DNA from: Mercenaria mercenaria
Taxonomy: Eukaryota > Mollusca > Bivalvia > Venerida > Veneridae
Direction: 5' to 3'
Assembly: GCF_021730395.1 (NCBI RefSeq)
Contig: NC_069369.1
Location: 66,429,501 to 66,493,500, forward strand
DNA: 64,000 nucleotides
Shown here: one piece after another, positions 23,556 to 34,665 of the stretch
Layout: each line of letters starts with the position of its first letter
Position numbering within the stretch: the first letter of the stretch is position 1
The notes under the pieces: generated by a model
Databases searched by the model: none
What the model saw: only the letters and a program-made list of their open reading frames with translations
Told to the model about the DNA's origin: nothing
Translations under genes and position numbers: made by a program

Positions 23556-23766
23556 TTAACCCTTACCCTGCTCAATTTCTATAATGAACTTGTCCATCTT
23601 CCAATTTGGACAGTACCAAACTGTTAAAAGCGATTCTTACAAAAAAGATACTAGCTGAATAGCAAACAGTGCAGACCATGATCAGACTGCACAGATGTGC
23701 AGGCTGATCATGATCTACACTGTTCGCAAAGGCAAAACCAATCGTGTCCAGCAAGGTAAGGGTTAG
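23556..23766. mobile_element. piggyBac-like MITE, copy 4
   Basis: TTAACCCTTACCCTGCTCAA at the left, AGCAAGGTAAGGGTTAG at the right (last base drifted). Same interior as copies 1-3, inverted relative to copy 3. Confidence 0.75.
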
Positions 23767-24256
23767 AATGCACAAATTACATAAGAATAACATATCAAAT
23801 TATTATTGTTAAAGTTATTTCTGGAAAATTCTGTAAAAAGTACCACAGACTTGGCTTCAACAAGTCTTTTACAGCCAATTTAGGAAGTTACCTGACTGGC
23901 TGCACTTAAGGCAAATGGTTGCTGAATACAAGTGACAGAATCAACTGTATATCTTATTAACTACTGAAATGATGCTTTAAAGAACAACCTTTCAAGTTCA
24001 ACACAATTGAATCTTTCTAGTATTTCAGACTAAAAGTGTACTTAGTGCTATGACAGTCACTTATCATGTTACCTGTTAAAGTACAAGAGATAACAGTTTT
24101 CTTAATTATGATAATCTACAGATAAATGTACATTTGTAGTAGCTGCACTCGGAATAATTTTGTTGCAATGCTCATGTACTGTCTTTCTTGGAACAGAAAA
24201 AAGCACAATTTACAGACAGAAAGGACATCAAATAGAATAACAACTTTGATACTTAC

Positions 24257-24442
24257 TGTCCTGTAGATAAATAATGCAAAGAAGATATGAAATACAATGA
24301 GAATGATAGCCATAAGGACCATGGACCATTTGTCGTAGTACTGAACCTCTCCTTTAATCATAAAGTGACCTAGAGCGTTCATTGTGGCATTCTGGGCAGC
24401 TTGAAGACCCAGAAAAATCAGTGCTGCTATCACATACACATC
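24257..24442 (-). CDS. Channel gene, exon for M3, short loop and M4
   Basis: Acceptor tattacag, donor ACA|GTAAGT; 186 nt, phase 0 at both ends. It reads DVYVIAALIFLGLQAAQNAT, MNALGHFMIKGEVQYYDKWS, MVLMAIILIVFHIFFALFIY, RT. Residues 1-24 are M3, about 38-62 are M4 (YDKWS..VLM..I.VFH matches the usual 'D+WSR..FP..F..FN'). Only about 14 residues (GHFMIKGEVQYYDK) join M3 and M4. Animal receptors usually have 70 or more here; bacterial members such as GLIC and ELIC have a similarly tiny loop. Confidence 0.85.
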
Positions 24443-24579
24443 CTGTAATATAAAAACCAATACTCTTTTATACTGTCTAATTACATAAAAAAAAAACAAA
24501 TCTATCATAGCAATAGAGAACACCTGTAAATTAACAACAACTGGAATCTTTTGAAAATGAACAGAAACTGGGGGACATA

Positions 24580-25508
24580 TCAACACTTAACTATTCAACA
24601 GAAAGTTCATTGGATGAACATGTAAATGGAAAAAAGGTGCATAATTTTGTAAACATGTAAATTAGAGTTATGGAACCTTATCAATATATGTCAGAAATCA
24701 CAGTGAACAAGCATGTGAAGTTTCCATTCATTTCCTTAAATGAATACTGGGATACCAGCAGACATACAAAAACTTAAACAAAATTTGTTAAGTTGAAAAA
24801 AGGGCACAATTTTGTAAATGTCCAAAATATAGTTATGGAACCTGAGCAATGCATGTTAGCTCATCAGAGTGAACAAGTGTGTGAAGTTTCAATCCATTTC
24901 CAATTGTGGATACTGGGATACCAGCTTACATACAAAAACTTAACCAAGTCTAAAAAAGGGCATTACTTTGTAAACATGCAAAACAGAGTTATGAAACCCG
25001 AGCAATGCATGTCAGCTCAAAACAGTAGACAGTATGTGAAGTTTCAATCCATTCCCATTAATGGGTACTTGGATACCAGATTCCATACAAAATCTCAACC
25101 AAAACTCCTAAGTTGAAAAAGGGACGTACTTTTGTAAAAAAGCAAAATGGAGATGTTACAGAATTAAGCTGAGAACTGCAAGTCAGTTCATCACAGAGAA
25201 GAAGTGTGTGAAATGTCAATCCAATCCCAGTAGTGGGTTCTGAGATAAAAGCTTACATACAAAAACTTTAACCAAATATTGCCATGTAAAAAACAGGGAC
25301 GTAATTTTGTAAAAAAGCAAAATAGAGTTAATGAACCTGAGTACTGCAAGTTAGTTCATCCCAGTAAACAAGACAGTGTGTAAAGTTTCCATTTGTGGGT
25401 ACGGGGATACCAGCTTACATACAAAATATTAAACAAATCAGGATGACATGGGCGTCTGCAACTGAGCGAGTGCAATAGCTCTACCTTTTCTTTGAATAGC
25501 CTAGCTAA
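24580..25508 (+). mobile_element. Helitron-like tandem-repeat element, family 3 copy (left end decayed)
   Basis: Five or so units of about 165 bp repeat 'aagggcataattttgtaaa', 'agcaaaatagagttatgga' and 'agtgtgtgaagtttcaatcc'. It ends 'tttgaatagcctagctaa', the same 3' end as the elements at 28241 and 58247. The CAAGAG start is no longer visible. Confidence 0.65.
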
Positions 25509-25509
25509 A

Positions 25510-26730
25510 AAGACATGAGTATAACATGCATAAAAGAGAGTGAGAACAAACTGTTTATTTCATCTCAAATTTAACAGATATTCTAAACAGAGACATTCTG
25601 TTAGAATTTGTATCCCATTAGGTTAAAAAAACAACTGATGTTTAGTGCCATATCTTACCAATCAATTTTGACAGACGGAACTGTTTTGATACTTATGTTA
25701 TAAAATCCGTAACAAATCATCCTCAAGGTTGCCAATTTTATGGTAATTTAGAAAAGAAAAGATTCTCTTTAGCCTTATAGAACTTGGATTTTTTTCAAAT
25801 TGGTTATAACTGAAAAATTTATACATGGTTTGCTACCAGAATGTTTATCCCCTATAATGAAGAGAATTATTATTTTGTTCAAAACTTGCACTGACTACTG
25901 CCGAGTTACATATTTTTTATGAGAAAACAAGCATTTCTTCTGTTATATTTTGGTCAGATGGGAATACTTCGTGAGCACATTCAAGGACCATAAAAATATT
26001 TGGACCACAGGTCCAGCTTCTTTCAAAGAATTCATGGAAATTATTTGGATGTGTTTGATAGCTGTGCTCATATTGAAAACTTCAGATTTGCTTTAAAATC
26101 TGTTAAAAACTGAGTTTCCCATACTTAAGTTTTTTTTTCATGTATTTCAGATGATTTTCTTTGATAAAACAATAGTTCTTGATGAGAGTAAACTTGCAAT
26201 TTACTCCATTTAGAGACTTTCTGTAGTTATGCCATTTTGGTGAAAGTGAACCTTCTCCTTTCTAGCACATGAGACTCTCTTACTACAAGATTTTGGTCTT
26301 TGGGCTGGTCTCCGGTTAGCTTGATACAGCTGTAGGAGCATACTGTGCATGCCTTAAAGTGGGGGTGTTCAGCAACAGCCCCTATAGTTGCAACCAGTAA
26401 AGTACAGATGCACAAGTTTTATGTTTCAATGGTTTCCAATATTGATGGTTTGATTCAAATGTTTTTTCCTGTGCACGTAATCAGTCTGAGGGAACTATTA
26501 TACTTTGGTTGAAGAGTTTAGACATCTAAATATCTAAATGCATATATATCAAATTATTAGTCATGAAATCCAAGGTTTTGAAAAACAACACTTTGAAAAC
26601 ATTTCCACACATATTTTCTTCTCTTTAAACAAGAAAAAACAATCAAGTGCCAAAAATTGATTAGAAAAATCAAAACACAAAACTAAAAATCACAAAAAAG
26701 TACAGAACACTTCACATGTATCACTTCAGG
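25510..26730. other. Intron sequence without recognised features
   Basis: AT-rich intron between the M3-M4 exon and the pore exons. No exon or repeat end can be supported. Confidence 0.45.
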
Positions 26731-26734
26731 CCTC

Positions 26735-26978
26735 TTAAGGGCTCTATGACCAAGTGATTAAAGTCACTTGCCATACCACAAACCTTAAACACCCTGAAAA
26801 TGATTTAGTTTTTTTTCATGTAAGGAATCATCGAATTGGCTTGCAAAGGGCAGATAGTTCTAGGCCTGTGCCTGAAATAATGTCCAGAGGAGTCTTCCTC
26901 CATTATCGAAAGTCACCATATGACCTAAATTCTATCAATGTGAATTTAATCCTCTCCCACAAAAAGACAACAAAAACA
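26735..26978 (+). mobile_element. tRNA-derived SINE, copy 2, next to the pore exon
   Basis: A degenerate head (ggcctcttaagggctctatgacc..) and a body sharing 'gagtcttcctccattat', 'aagtcaccatatgacctaaat' with the SINE at 38515. Its A-rich 3' end lies within about 20 bp of the donor of the second pore exon (26996), so it makes up the first part of that intron. Confidence 0.7.
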
Positions 26979-26996
26979 AACACATTCATCACTTAC

Positions 26997-27149
26997 AAGA
27001 TATGTAAGGTAGGATATTGTTGGCAGGCTTTGTTTGACAACCAATTTAAAAGCAACAGCGGTAAGAAACAGAGTGATGGTCACAGTAATTCTGTCGGCAC
27101 TGTTGAAGTCAATCGTGAAAGCAGCGAACGTCAAACTGATAATCAACAA
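26997..27149 (-). CDS. Channel gene, alternative pore exon b (M1 end + M2)
   Basis: Acceptor tttgttttcag, donor CTT|GTAAGT; 153 nt, phase 0/0. It reads LLIISLTFAAFTIDFNSADR, ITVTITLFLTAVAFKLVVKQ, SLPTISYLTYL. With Arg at 0' the M2 residues are I1', T2', V3', T4', I5', T6', L7', F8', L9'. Leu 9' is the gate residue of the superfamily. 45 of 51 residues equal exon a, while 29 of those 45 codons differ silently, so the pair is old and under purifying selection. The upstream sibling ends only 50 nt away. Confidence 0.87.
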
Positions 27150-27199
27150 CTGAAAACAAAACAAAACTTTCTTTTAGATAGATAATATAGATGACTTAC

Positions 27200-27352
27200 C
27201 AAGTACGTTAGATATGATATTGTTGGTAAGCTTTGTTTCACAACTAGTTTGAAGGCTACTGCAGTCAGGAATAAGGTGATTGTCACATTAAGTCTATCAG
27301 CATTGCCGTGTTCTATTGTAAATGCAGCAAATGTCAGACTGATGATCAACAA
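27200..27352 (-). CDS. Channel gene, alternative pore exon a (M1 end + M2)
   Basis: Acceptor tgtttcag, donor TTG|GTAAGT; 153 nt, phase 0/0. It reads LLIISLTFAAFTIEHGNADR, LNVTITLFLTAVAFKLVVKQ, SLPTISYLTYL. It completes M1 begun in the exon at 31733 (GYFVWNIIFIM), gives the short inner M1-M2 turn, and all of M2. It differs from exon b at six places only: E/D, H/F, G/N, N/S in the turn and L/I at 1', N/T at 2'. Using both exons would keep frame but give two pores in one subunit, so exclusive use is expected. Confidence 0.87.
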
Positions 27353-28240
27353 CTGAAACAAACACAAGTTCCTTGCACCTTAACACATGACACTGGGACA
27401 ATCATTCGAGAACATTTACTTTTATTTTAATAACTTTTTTATACTAATGTTGGAAGTTTTTTCAAGGTTTAACTAACTTGAAAGATTTGCACTATAGATA
27501 TTACAGGAGTGTTATGCATAGCATTAAATGTAGAAATACAAATTTAAAATGACATGCTGTCAAGCAAACTTTTATTGTACATGAATAAAAACAATTACAA
27601 ATTTCTTTACCCCTACTTTCATAGCATCTTTTTTTTTTGGTGATAGTTATGTCGAAACAAGAGGGTCATGATGACCCTGGATCGCTCACCTGAGTAATAT
27701 GAGCTACACAGACAAGTGTAAGAGATCAGGTAAGAAAGTCAAATTTAAGTAAGCATTGAAAGCTTTTCCCAGTTGTGTGAACATGTTTCAAATGTCAAAC
27801 TGATGCTAAAATATTAAGAACGTAGGTCAGTAGGTCACATTCATGGGGTCAACGAAAGTCAGTTTCAAGATCTTTATGTCATCCAAATTTCAAGGCTGTA
27901 TCTTAAAAAGCAAGAAAGTAGGTCAGTAGGTCAAGGTCACAGTCAAGTGACCCCCTAATTACTTGGGGTCATCAGGTACAGTCGAGACTGCCTTAACAAC
28001 CCCCTGAATTTAGCGACTCCCTGTCATATGCGACCCTATTTTATGCTCTGGACACAATTTACTATAAAAACAGTCTGCATTAAGCAACCCCCTGCCTTAT
28101 GCGACAAGAGACTGTGAAATCAGGCTCCCAAATCGATTATTAGACCGTTTTGAGATACTCTCGCAAATTTTTACACAACAGAGTTACCGTTCCTTATCTC
28201 ACGTAAAGTTGTTTGAGGCGAGAACATATTTGTTTACAAA

Positions 28241-29588
28241 CAAGAGCTGTCCATAAGACAGCCAAGCTCGACTATTCGAAATATTGTCACAGAAGCAGGA
28301 AATTATTACCCAAAATGTTAAATATCAAAAGAGTTTTAAGTTCGAAATGGGACATAATTTGACCAAATGCATATCAGAGTTATGGGACTTGATGCTATCA
28401 ACTAGTTTTATAACCCCGAAGAAACATGTTAAGTTTCAATTCCATATCTGCATTAGTTTTGGAGACAGTAACTTGCACATAAAACTTTAACCAGAATTTT
28501 CTAAGTCCAAAAGGGGGCATAATTTGCTCAAAATACATGTTAAGAGTTATGGAACTTAACCAAGTGAGGTTGGTAACTGACCTAGAAAAAGAACAAAGAA
28601 GTTTCAAAGCTATATGCCTTTTGGTAATAGCTGTATGTACTTGCACGCAAAACTTTAACCAGGATTTTCTAAGTCCAAAAGGGGGCATAATTTGCCCAAA
28701 ATACATGTCAGAGTTATGGCACTTGATTCTATCAACTAGTTTTATAACCCTGAAGACACAAATTAAATTGAAACTTCACATGTCATGTGAAGTTTCAATT
28801 TAATATCTGCATTAGTTTTGGAGATAGTAACTTGCATGTAAAACTTTAACCAGGATTTTCTAAGTCCAAAAGGGGGCATAATTTGCTCAAAATACATGTC
28901 AGAGTTATGGGACTTCACCCAGTGAGGTAGGTAATTGATCTAGAAAAAGAAAAAAATAAGTTTAAAAGCTATATGCCTTTTAGTAATAGCTGTATGTACT
29001 TGCACGCAAAACTTCAACCAGAATTTTCTAAGTCCAAAAGGGGGCATAATTTGGCCAAAATACATGTCAGAGTTATGGGACTTGATCCAGTGAGGTAGGT
29101 AATTGATCTAGAAAAAGAAAAAATAAGTTTCAAATCTATATGCCTTTAGTAATAACTGTATGTACTTGCACGCAGAACTTTAACCAAAATTTTCCAAGTC
29201 CAAAAGGGGGCATAATTTGGCCAAAATGAAGGTCAGAGTTATGGGACTTGGTGCTATCAACTAGTTTTATAACCCCGAAGACACATGTGAAGTTTCAATT
29301 CAATATCTGCATCAGTTTTGGAGATAGTAACTTGCATGTAAAACTTTAACCAAAATTTTCTAAGTCCAAAAGGGGGCATAATTTACTCAAAATACATGTT
29401 AGAGTTATGGAACTTGACCCAGTGAGGTTGGTAATTGACATAGAAAAAGAATAAATAAGTTTCAAAGCTATATGCCTTTAAATGATAGCTGTATGTACTT
29501 GCATGCAAAAACTTAACCAAGGTGTGACGCCGAAGCCGATGCCAGGGTGAGTAGAATAGCTAGACAATTCTTTGAATAGTCGAGCTAA
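28241..29588 (+). mobile_element. Helitron-like tandem-repeat element, family 3 (third nesting level)
   Basis: It starts CAAGAGCTGTCCATAAGACA, then GCTCGACTATTCGAA, and ends TTTGAATAGTCGAGCTAA: the 5' and 3' subterminal stretches are exact complements over 13 bases. Inside are units of about 160-180 bp with 'ctaagtccaaaagggggcat', 'atacatgtcagagttatggg' and 'atagctgtatgtacttgcac'. 1348 bp, non-coding. Confidence 0.75.
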
Positions 29589-29742
29589 AAAAAGTCCATG
29601 GAAAACCAATAAATATCACAGGAACGTTACTACACAAAGAAACAAATGAACATTAACCTCAGTGTGTAAAAAGTTCATCTATATCTAAAGGAACATTTAT
29701 ATTTTAAATCCCAACTAGAAGGTATTTTTGTCACAAAAACAT

Positions 29743-30104
29743 ATGTCTTCCCCCTATGTACATCTTTAGCTCAGGTGGCCATTTTGTGCAGCGAAGCTGA
29801 ACATGTTGGCGATATGCACAACTTGGCTTGGTACTGACCACTCCTGTGAAGTTCCATCAAAATCTGTCCAGCAGTTTGACCTGTGAAAGCCAGACAAGGT
29901 TTTTAGCTCTGGTGGCCATTTTGTGCAGCGAAGTGGAACGTGCCAGCGATATGCATAACTTGGGTTGGTACTGATCACTCCTGTGAAGTTTCATCGAAAT
30001 CCAGCCAGCAGTTTGACCTGTGAAAGCCAGACAAGCTTAATGCAGATGGACGGACGGCAAAAGCAAAAACAATATTTCTCCCCCACCTATGGGGGAGACA
30101 TAAT
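29743..30104 (+). repeat. Dispersed repeat with pairing ends ('tcttccccctatg'/'cctatgggggagaca')
   Basis: Two units of about 120 bp ('ggtggccattttgtgcagcg', 'cactcctgtgaagttccatc', 'agcagtttgacctgtgaaag'). A related but more decayed copy is at 51645-52013. Confidence 0.7.
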
Positions 30105-31481
30105 TACTGCTCGCCTTTATTCTCTTGCCAGATGATGAGCTTAAATTTTAATGTTTTTATCAACATCATATGAATGATGCAAACTATTTTAAATGTGTTC
30201 TTTTTTATCAAAATGTAATTAAGAAATAGTTTTTGAACAATTTTCACTCTAACTTTACAGAGGCCTATATTAAAGTATCCGATATACCTGTACCTAATTG
30301 GAAAAATCAAGCAGATATATGAAACCAGCGTTAGCCGGTTGAGTGAGACTGTTTTAAGAGACTCCCTGTCATATGTAACATTTTTTGCTGCTTCCCAAAG
30401 TCTCTTAAAACAGTCTCAACTGTAATTATAATTAAACAGTCAAGGAAATACGATCAGATAATTTTTAAAGTATTTTTTCCCTATATAACTCATATAAGTG
30501 ATCCCTGGGGCGGGGCCTCTTTTCACCCCAGGGGCATTATTTGAACAATCTAGAGGACAACAAGGCAATACTACATACCAAATATCAAAGGCCTAGGTCT
30601 TGTGGTTTCAGACAAGAAGATTTTTAAAGTTTTTTCCTATATAAGTCAGCCCCCGGGGCGGGACCTCTTTTCACACCAGAGGCATAATTTGAACAATCTT
30701 CATAGAGGGACCATTAGATGATGTCACATACCAAATATCGAGCCTAGCAGTTTTGGACAAGAAGATTTTTCAAGTTTTTCCTTTCGGTTGCCATGGCAAC
30801 CACAGTTCTGTGTAGAATTCAATTTTTCGAAAAATTTTGAAAGAGGGCCACCCATGCATCACTCCTGTGAAGTTTGATGTAAATTTGCCCTGTGGTTTTG
30901 AAGATTTTTTTTTAGAAATTGTTGATGGTTAGATGACGGACATCAAGCGGTCACGAAAGTTCACCATGAGCCTTTGGGTCAGGTGAGCTAAAAATGAGTC
31001 ACTTATGGACAGTAACACACTAAGATAAGAGTTATTGTGAAAACTTCTCAAAAGGGAGGGGGTCAGAAATATGCCAACATAACAATAAATTTTATTTATA
31101 GATTACTTCTTTCAAGATACTGGCAGTCTGTGAGATGCAAATAACTTCGATTAAACAGCTGTTGTGTTACTGCAGATGGTGCACAAGTTTAGATTATAAA
31201 ATTTATATCTGTCTGCACATCTACAAACCAAAATGTGCATAATTCAACTTCTAAAGATACAGTCAAACCTCTTCATAAGGGCAATGCTTTGGGGAATTAA
31301 AACAGTGATCATAAATCTATGTGTAGGTAGCCCTTGTGTACAGGTTAATGTACACTGCAACTGCTTAAATCAGAAGGTTAAGTGCCCTTTGGAGCCTGGT
31401 GTCTCTGTTCATAGGTGGTCTATACCACAGAATTGCTTGTAATTCTTTCAGCTGAACATTTCTCTTATTTATACACCTTAC

Positions 31482-31733
31482 CATAATAAAGATGATATTC
31501 CATACAAAGTAGCCCATCTTCCTGGCCACTCTACATTGAGCATGAAGAATTGGATGTACAGTTGAACTGCAGTACTCTACAGTGGTGAAATCTCTCGAAG
31601 TTTCTATATGTTTGTAAAGGCTCCACTCCTGATCCATGAATGCTTTTGTATTGATGGAACTGAGAGATGTCTGATCTTCTATTAAGTCCACTTCCTTGTC
31701 AGATCTTTCTGTAGACAAGGATATTGTTAGATC
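31482..31733 (-). CDS. Channel gene, exon for end of ligand-binding domain and start of M1
   Basis: Acceptor attccag, donor ATG|GTAAGG; 252 nt, phase 0/0. It reads DLTISLSTERSDKEVDLIED, QTSLSSINTKAFMDQEWSLY, KHIETSRDFTTVEYCSSTVH, PILHAQCRVARKMGYFVWNI, IFIM. It joins ..HFPVDVQ of the exon at 46290. The pre-M1 motif CRVARKMGYFVWN matches the superfamily pattern 'RKPGY/F..N' except that Met replaces Pro. No vicinal Cys pair (as in nicotinic loop C) is present. Confidence 0.87.
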
Positions 31734-32319
31734 CTGGAATTTAAACATACGGTATTAAAACTGTAAACTTTAAAGGAGAATATAAAAACTGAAAAAAAGA
31801 AAGTCTGGTAATGCTATCAGTAAACATAACATATGGGATGCAGTAACATAAGGAGAAAGGTTTTATCTTTCTAACATTTAGTGCTCTTCCATATGCTGTT
31901 GTTTTTGGATAGTGTTTAAAGGTGATAAATTACAAACATTTAAATCTTTTATCTTTATTGACTTTAATTTGATCATTATTTTGTGCATGTGAGCATCACT
32001 ACAGTCAAACAATACCACTTGGAATAAGACTTAATTTTGTCTGTAATTTAGAACATACTTAGAAAGAGAATTACATTCATTTACTGGGAGGTAATCTATA
32101 GGTACCAAATAGAAAATATTTTTAAATTTTCAAAATATTTTTCCTAGTGTCTGCAGTTATTTCCAATGAACAAAACTACAGACTACAGCACAGAGTACAT
32201 TGTACCTGACTACTCTCCTGGCAATACTTATTCATATTGTGTGTACTGGTTTATAATTTACAAGGTTTTTCTTAATGCTTATAATGCACTTATCCTTACG
32301 TTTTTAGAATTTTTTTTTC

Positions 32320-32650
32320 AAACAACACCAAATCACAGAAAGAGAGAGTTGTTCCACATGAAAATTGAACAGCATTTGTATTTTATTCTACAAAACAATA
32401 TATAAACATTGAATTCTTGAAAAGGGCCAAACTTATGGATAGTTCAACACCGATAAAAAATCATCGTTTTCGAAGAACTGTTACACATCTTCATTTTGAT
32501 GCATTTTAATAAGTACCACTGCTGAAATTTCACATAACTAGGTGGAGGAGTTTTCAGCAAAATTTTGTTTAATCTTTACAAATGGCATTCATTTTTAAAC
32601 AGGGATAACTTTTTCAGAATATATTTTAACTTTGATCCATTATACCAGAC
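32320..32650 (+). repeat. Dispersed repeat copy lacking the MITE found at 60559-61121
   Basis: It shares 'gttgttccacatgaaaattgaa', 'ttctacaaaacaat..', 'cattgaattctgg/ttgaaaaggg', 'gaaatttcacataactag' and 'tttacaaatggcattcattt' with 60.47-61.33 kb. Here the sequence runs straight through the place where that copy carries a MITE. Confidence 0.65.
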
Positions 32651-33213
32651 AGTATGGCAGAACATATAATGGTCAAGTAAATGGTTGTAAAGTTTGTTTT
32701 GTTGTAAAGATGTTGTTTGTTTATCAAATATTTCTGTGTTTTGATGATATACTCCTAAACCTTAAATATTATTAAAGATACCATACAGATACATCTCTGT
32801 GCAATCCTAATTAATAACGTTTTCTACTATTATTTGACAGATGTCAATATCTTCTGCAATTTGCCCTTCACATGTTTTCTATGTTGGCAAGTTATCGGCC
32901 AAAATATGTCTGCAGTAATTCCCCCTTTGAATGTTACTAAAAATTAATGCTCTCCAGATAGTGTTCCCATTCAGGTACATTTCCATGTTTTTCACATACA
33001 AATTAAACATACAAAGTTTCCCTGCAATTGTACCGTAACAAAAATCGACAATGAATGTCAGAATAGAGTTTTTTTATCAGTGATGTAGTGATTTTTATCC
33101 AGTGACGTCACAAAGGACGCATTAGTGCTCACTTAGGACTATAAAATCTTTTAACACAGTTGCTTACATCATACAAACTGACTGCATTACCTGAAGCAGT
33201 ATATGTGTATATC
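32651..33213. other. Intron sequence without recognised features
   Basis: AT-rich; nothing that I can support. Confidence 0.45.
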
Positions 33214-34179
33214 TTAAGGTGGCAGGGGAGCAGTTTCGTAGTTTGGCCCCGGTTGATTTTCTGTATAAACAGGACAGGGTAGATATAAAGGCATATCTAT
33301 CTTACTGGTTATTTATCATTATTAATTCTTTAATATATCTGGGGAATGAGGAACGGTTAATGATTCTACATGGCGGGTGTTTTAAAATTCCTAGCTCCAT
33401 ACTTCCGGTTGAGGCTAAAACATAAACATCAGAACAAAAAGTCGGCCAGACGCTCGGCTGTCATCCATCCACTTTTTTTCAAGTGAAAATTAGGGAAATA
33501 AAGTGGTGGTTGGGAGACACATTCCACACCACCTGGGTATGCATCTATGTTCGCACTATACATATATGCTACGAAATTGGATTTAAAAATACAAAATGGA
33601 TGAATGGCAGAGTTCAAAGTGAGGCCCGGTTAGGCTAATTTTGGTCTATAAAATTTGGGTGATTTGGCCAATTTTCACTACATCTGGCATGGAAAGCGAC
33701 AGGTGCATAGGACCGGAGAGTCGTCTTTATGTAGTCTATAGTATCTGCAATAGTCCATAGTTGTTTCAAAGAAAAATAAGCAAAAACGAGATTTCTATGG
33801 ATATTTCAACACTGGTACCTAGGGCTGGGTACCGCCTTGAAAAATATACTGTGGTATACCACGGTTTTTTCCTAATTACCGCAGTATATACCACGGTATA
33901 CCACCATATTTATCGTAAGACTTACAGCTATGGTAGTGGTCATAAAAATGATGAAAAACTCACAGAAATACTTCATTTATTATGAGCAACAACGAAGACT
34001 AGTTACTTGACTAGAATTAAAGAAAAAAAAAAATACACTGAAATATTAACTTGACTAATGACTAGTTAGATTAATGACCCTTAGTATTTTTTACCAGCGT
34101 GTATTCGTCGGAAGACGCCATATTGTCTCTAGGGAAGCACTGGGTCACATATATATAGGTCGGCCTTACAGACGAAAAA

Positions 34180-34665
34180 GGCCTGCTGTGTACTCTTGCT
34201 GTGTACATACAGCATATATGATGCGTACATGATGTGTACTGAAATCAAGGGCTTTAAATAGTACGCAGGATATACACCGCACATACACCTATAGTACGTT
34301 TGTAGTACACTTTTGACATGCAAATGAGCTCTGCCGCGTACTACTTGCTGCGTACATGCTGTGGACTACATAGTACACAGGATGTACGCTGGAGGAATTT
34401 AGTATGCGGGAAATAGTACACAGCATGTACGTGGCACATACACTTTTCACATGCAAATGAGCCTGCGGTGTACTACCCCTGCGGCGTACATGCTGTGTAC
34501 TCCTGCGGCGTACATGCTGTGTACTCCTGGCCCCGAGTCTTGCGGCGTACATGCTGTGTACTCCTGCGGCGTACATGCTGTGTACTCCTGCCCCGAGTCC
34601 TGCGGCGTACATGCTGTGTACTCCTGCTGCATACATGCTGTGTACTCTTGTGGCGAAACTGCTGT
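34180..34665. repeat. Minisatellite of about 24 bp ('gcggcgtacatgctgtgtactcct')
   Basis: It is most regular from 34485 to 34650, with 6-8 clean units and two spacer units containing 'ggccccgagtc'. The units are rich in the palindrome GTACATG/GTAC. Open frames in all directions are an effect of the repeat. Confidence 0.85.

Larger units (their letters stand above)
27979..30422. mobile_element. pogo-like element, split by later insertions
   Basis: TA on both sides (27977-27978, 30423-30424). Ends CAGTCGAGACTGCCTTAA and, in reverse, CAGTTGAGACTGTTTTAAGA. Near each end sits 'gactccctgtcatatg', a subterminal direct repeat. It contains the element at 28241-29588 and the repeat at 29743-30104. No transposase is seen. 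Confidence 0.7.
27658..30991 (+). mobile_element. Helitron-like tandem-repeat element, family 2, holding two further insertions
   Basis: It starts CAAGAGGGTCATGATGACCC (palindrome) then ATCGCTCACCTGA and ends TCAGGTGAGCTAA; the two subterminal parts are complementary. Unit phrases are 'aatatcaaaggcctaggtct', 'ggggcggggcctcttttcac' and 'catgcatcactcctgtgaag'. A pogo-like element (27979-30422) splits it. About 0.9 kb remains without the insert. Confidence 0.7.

Noticed and set aside
26754-27185. Plus-strand open frame of 143 codons
   Set aside because: It spans a SINE and the reverse of pore exon b; no independent support.
32166-32405. Plus-strand open frame of 79 codons as a host gene
   Set aside because: It overlaps a dispersed repeat also present at 60.5 kb and 7.4 kb; no splice or start support.
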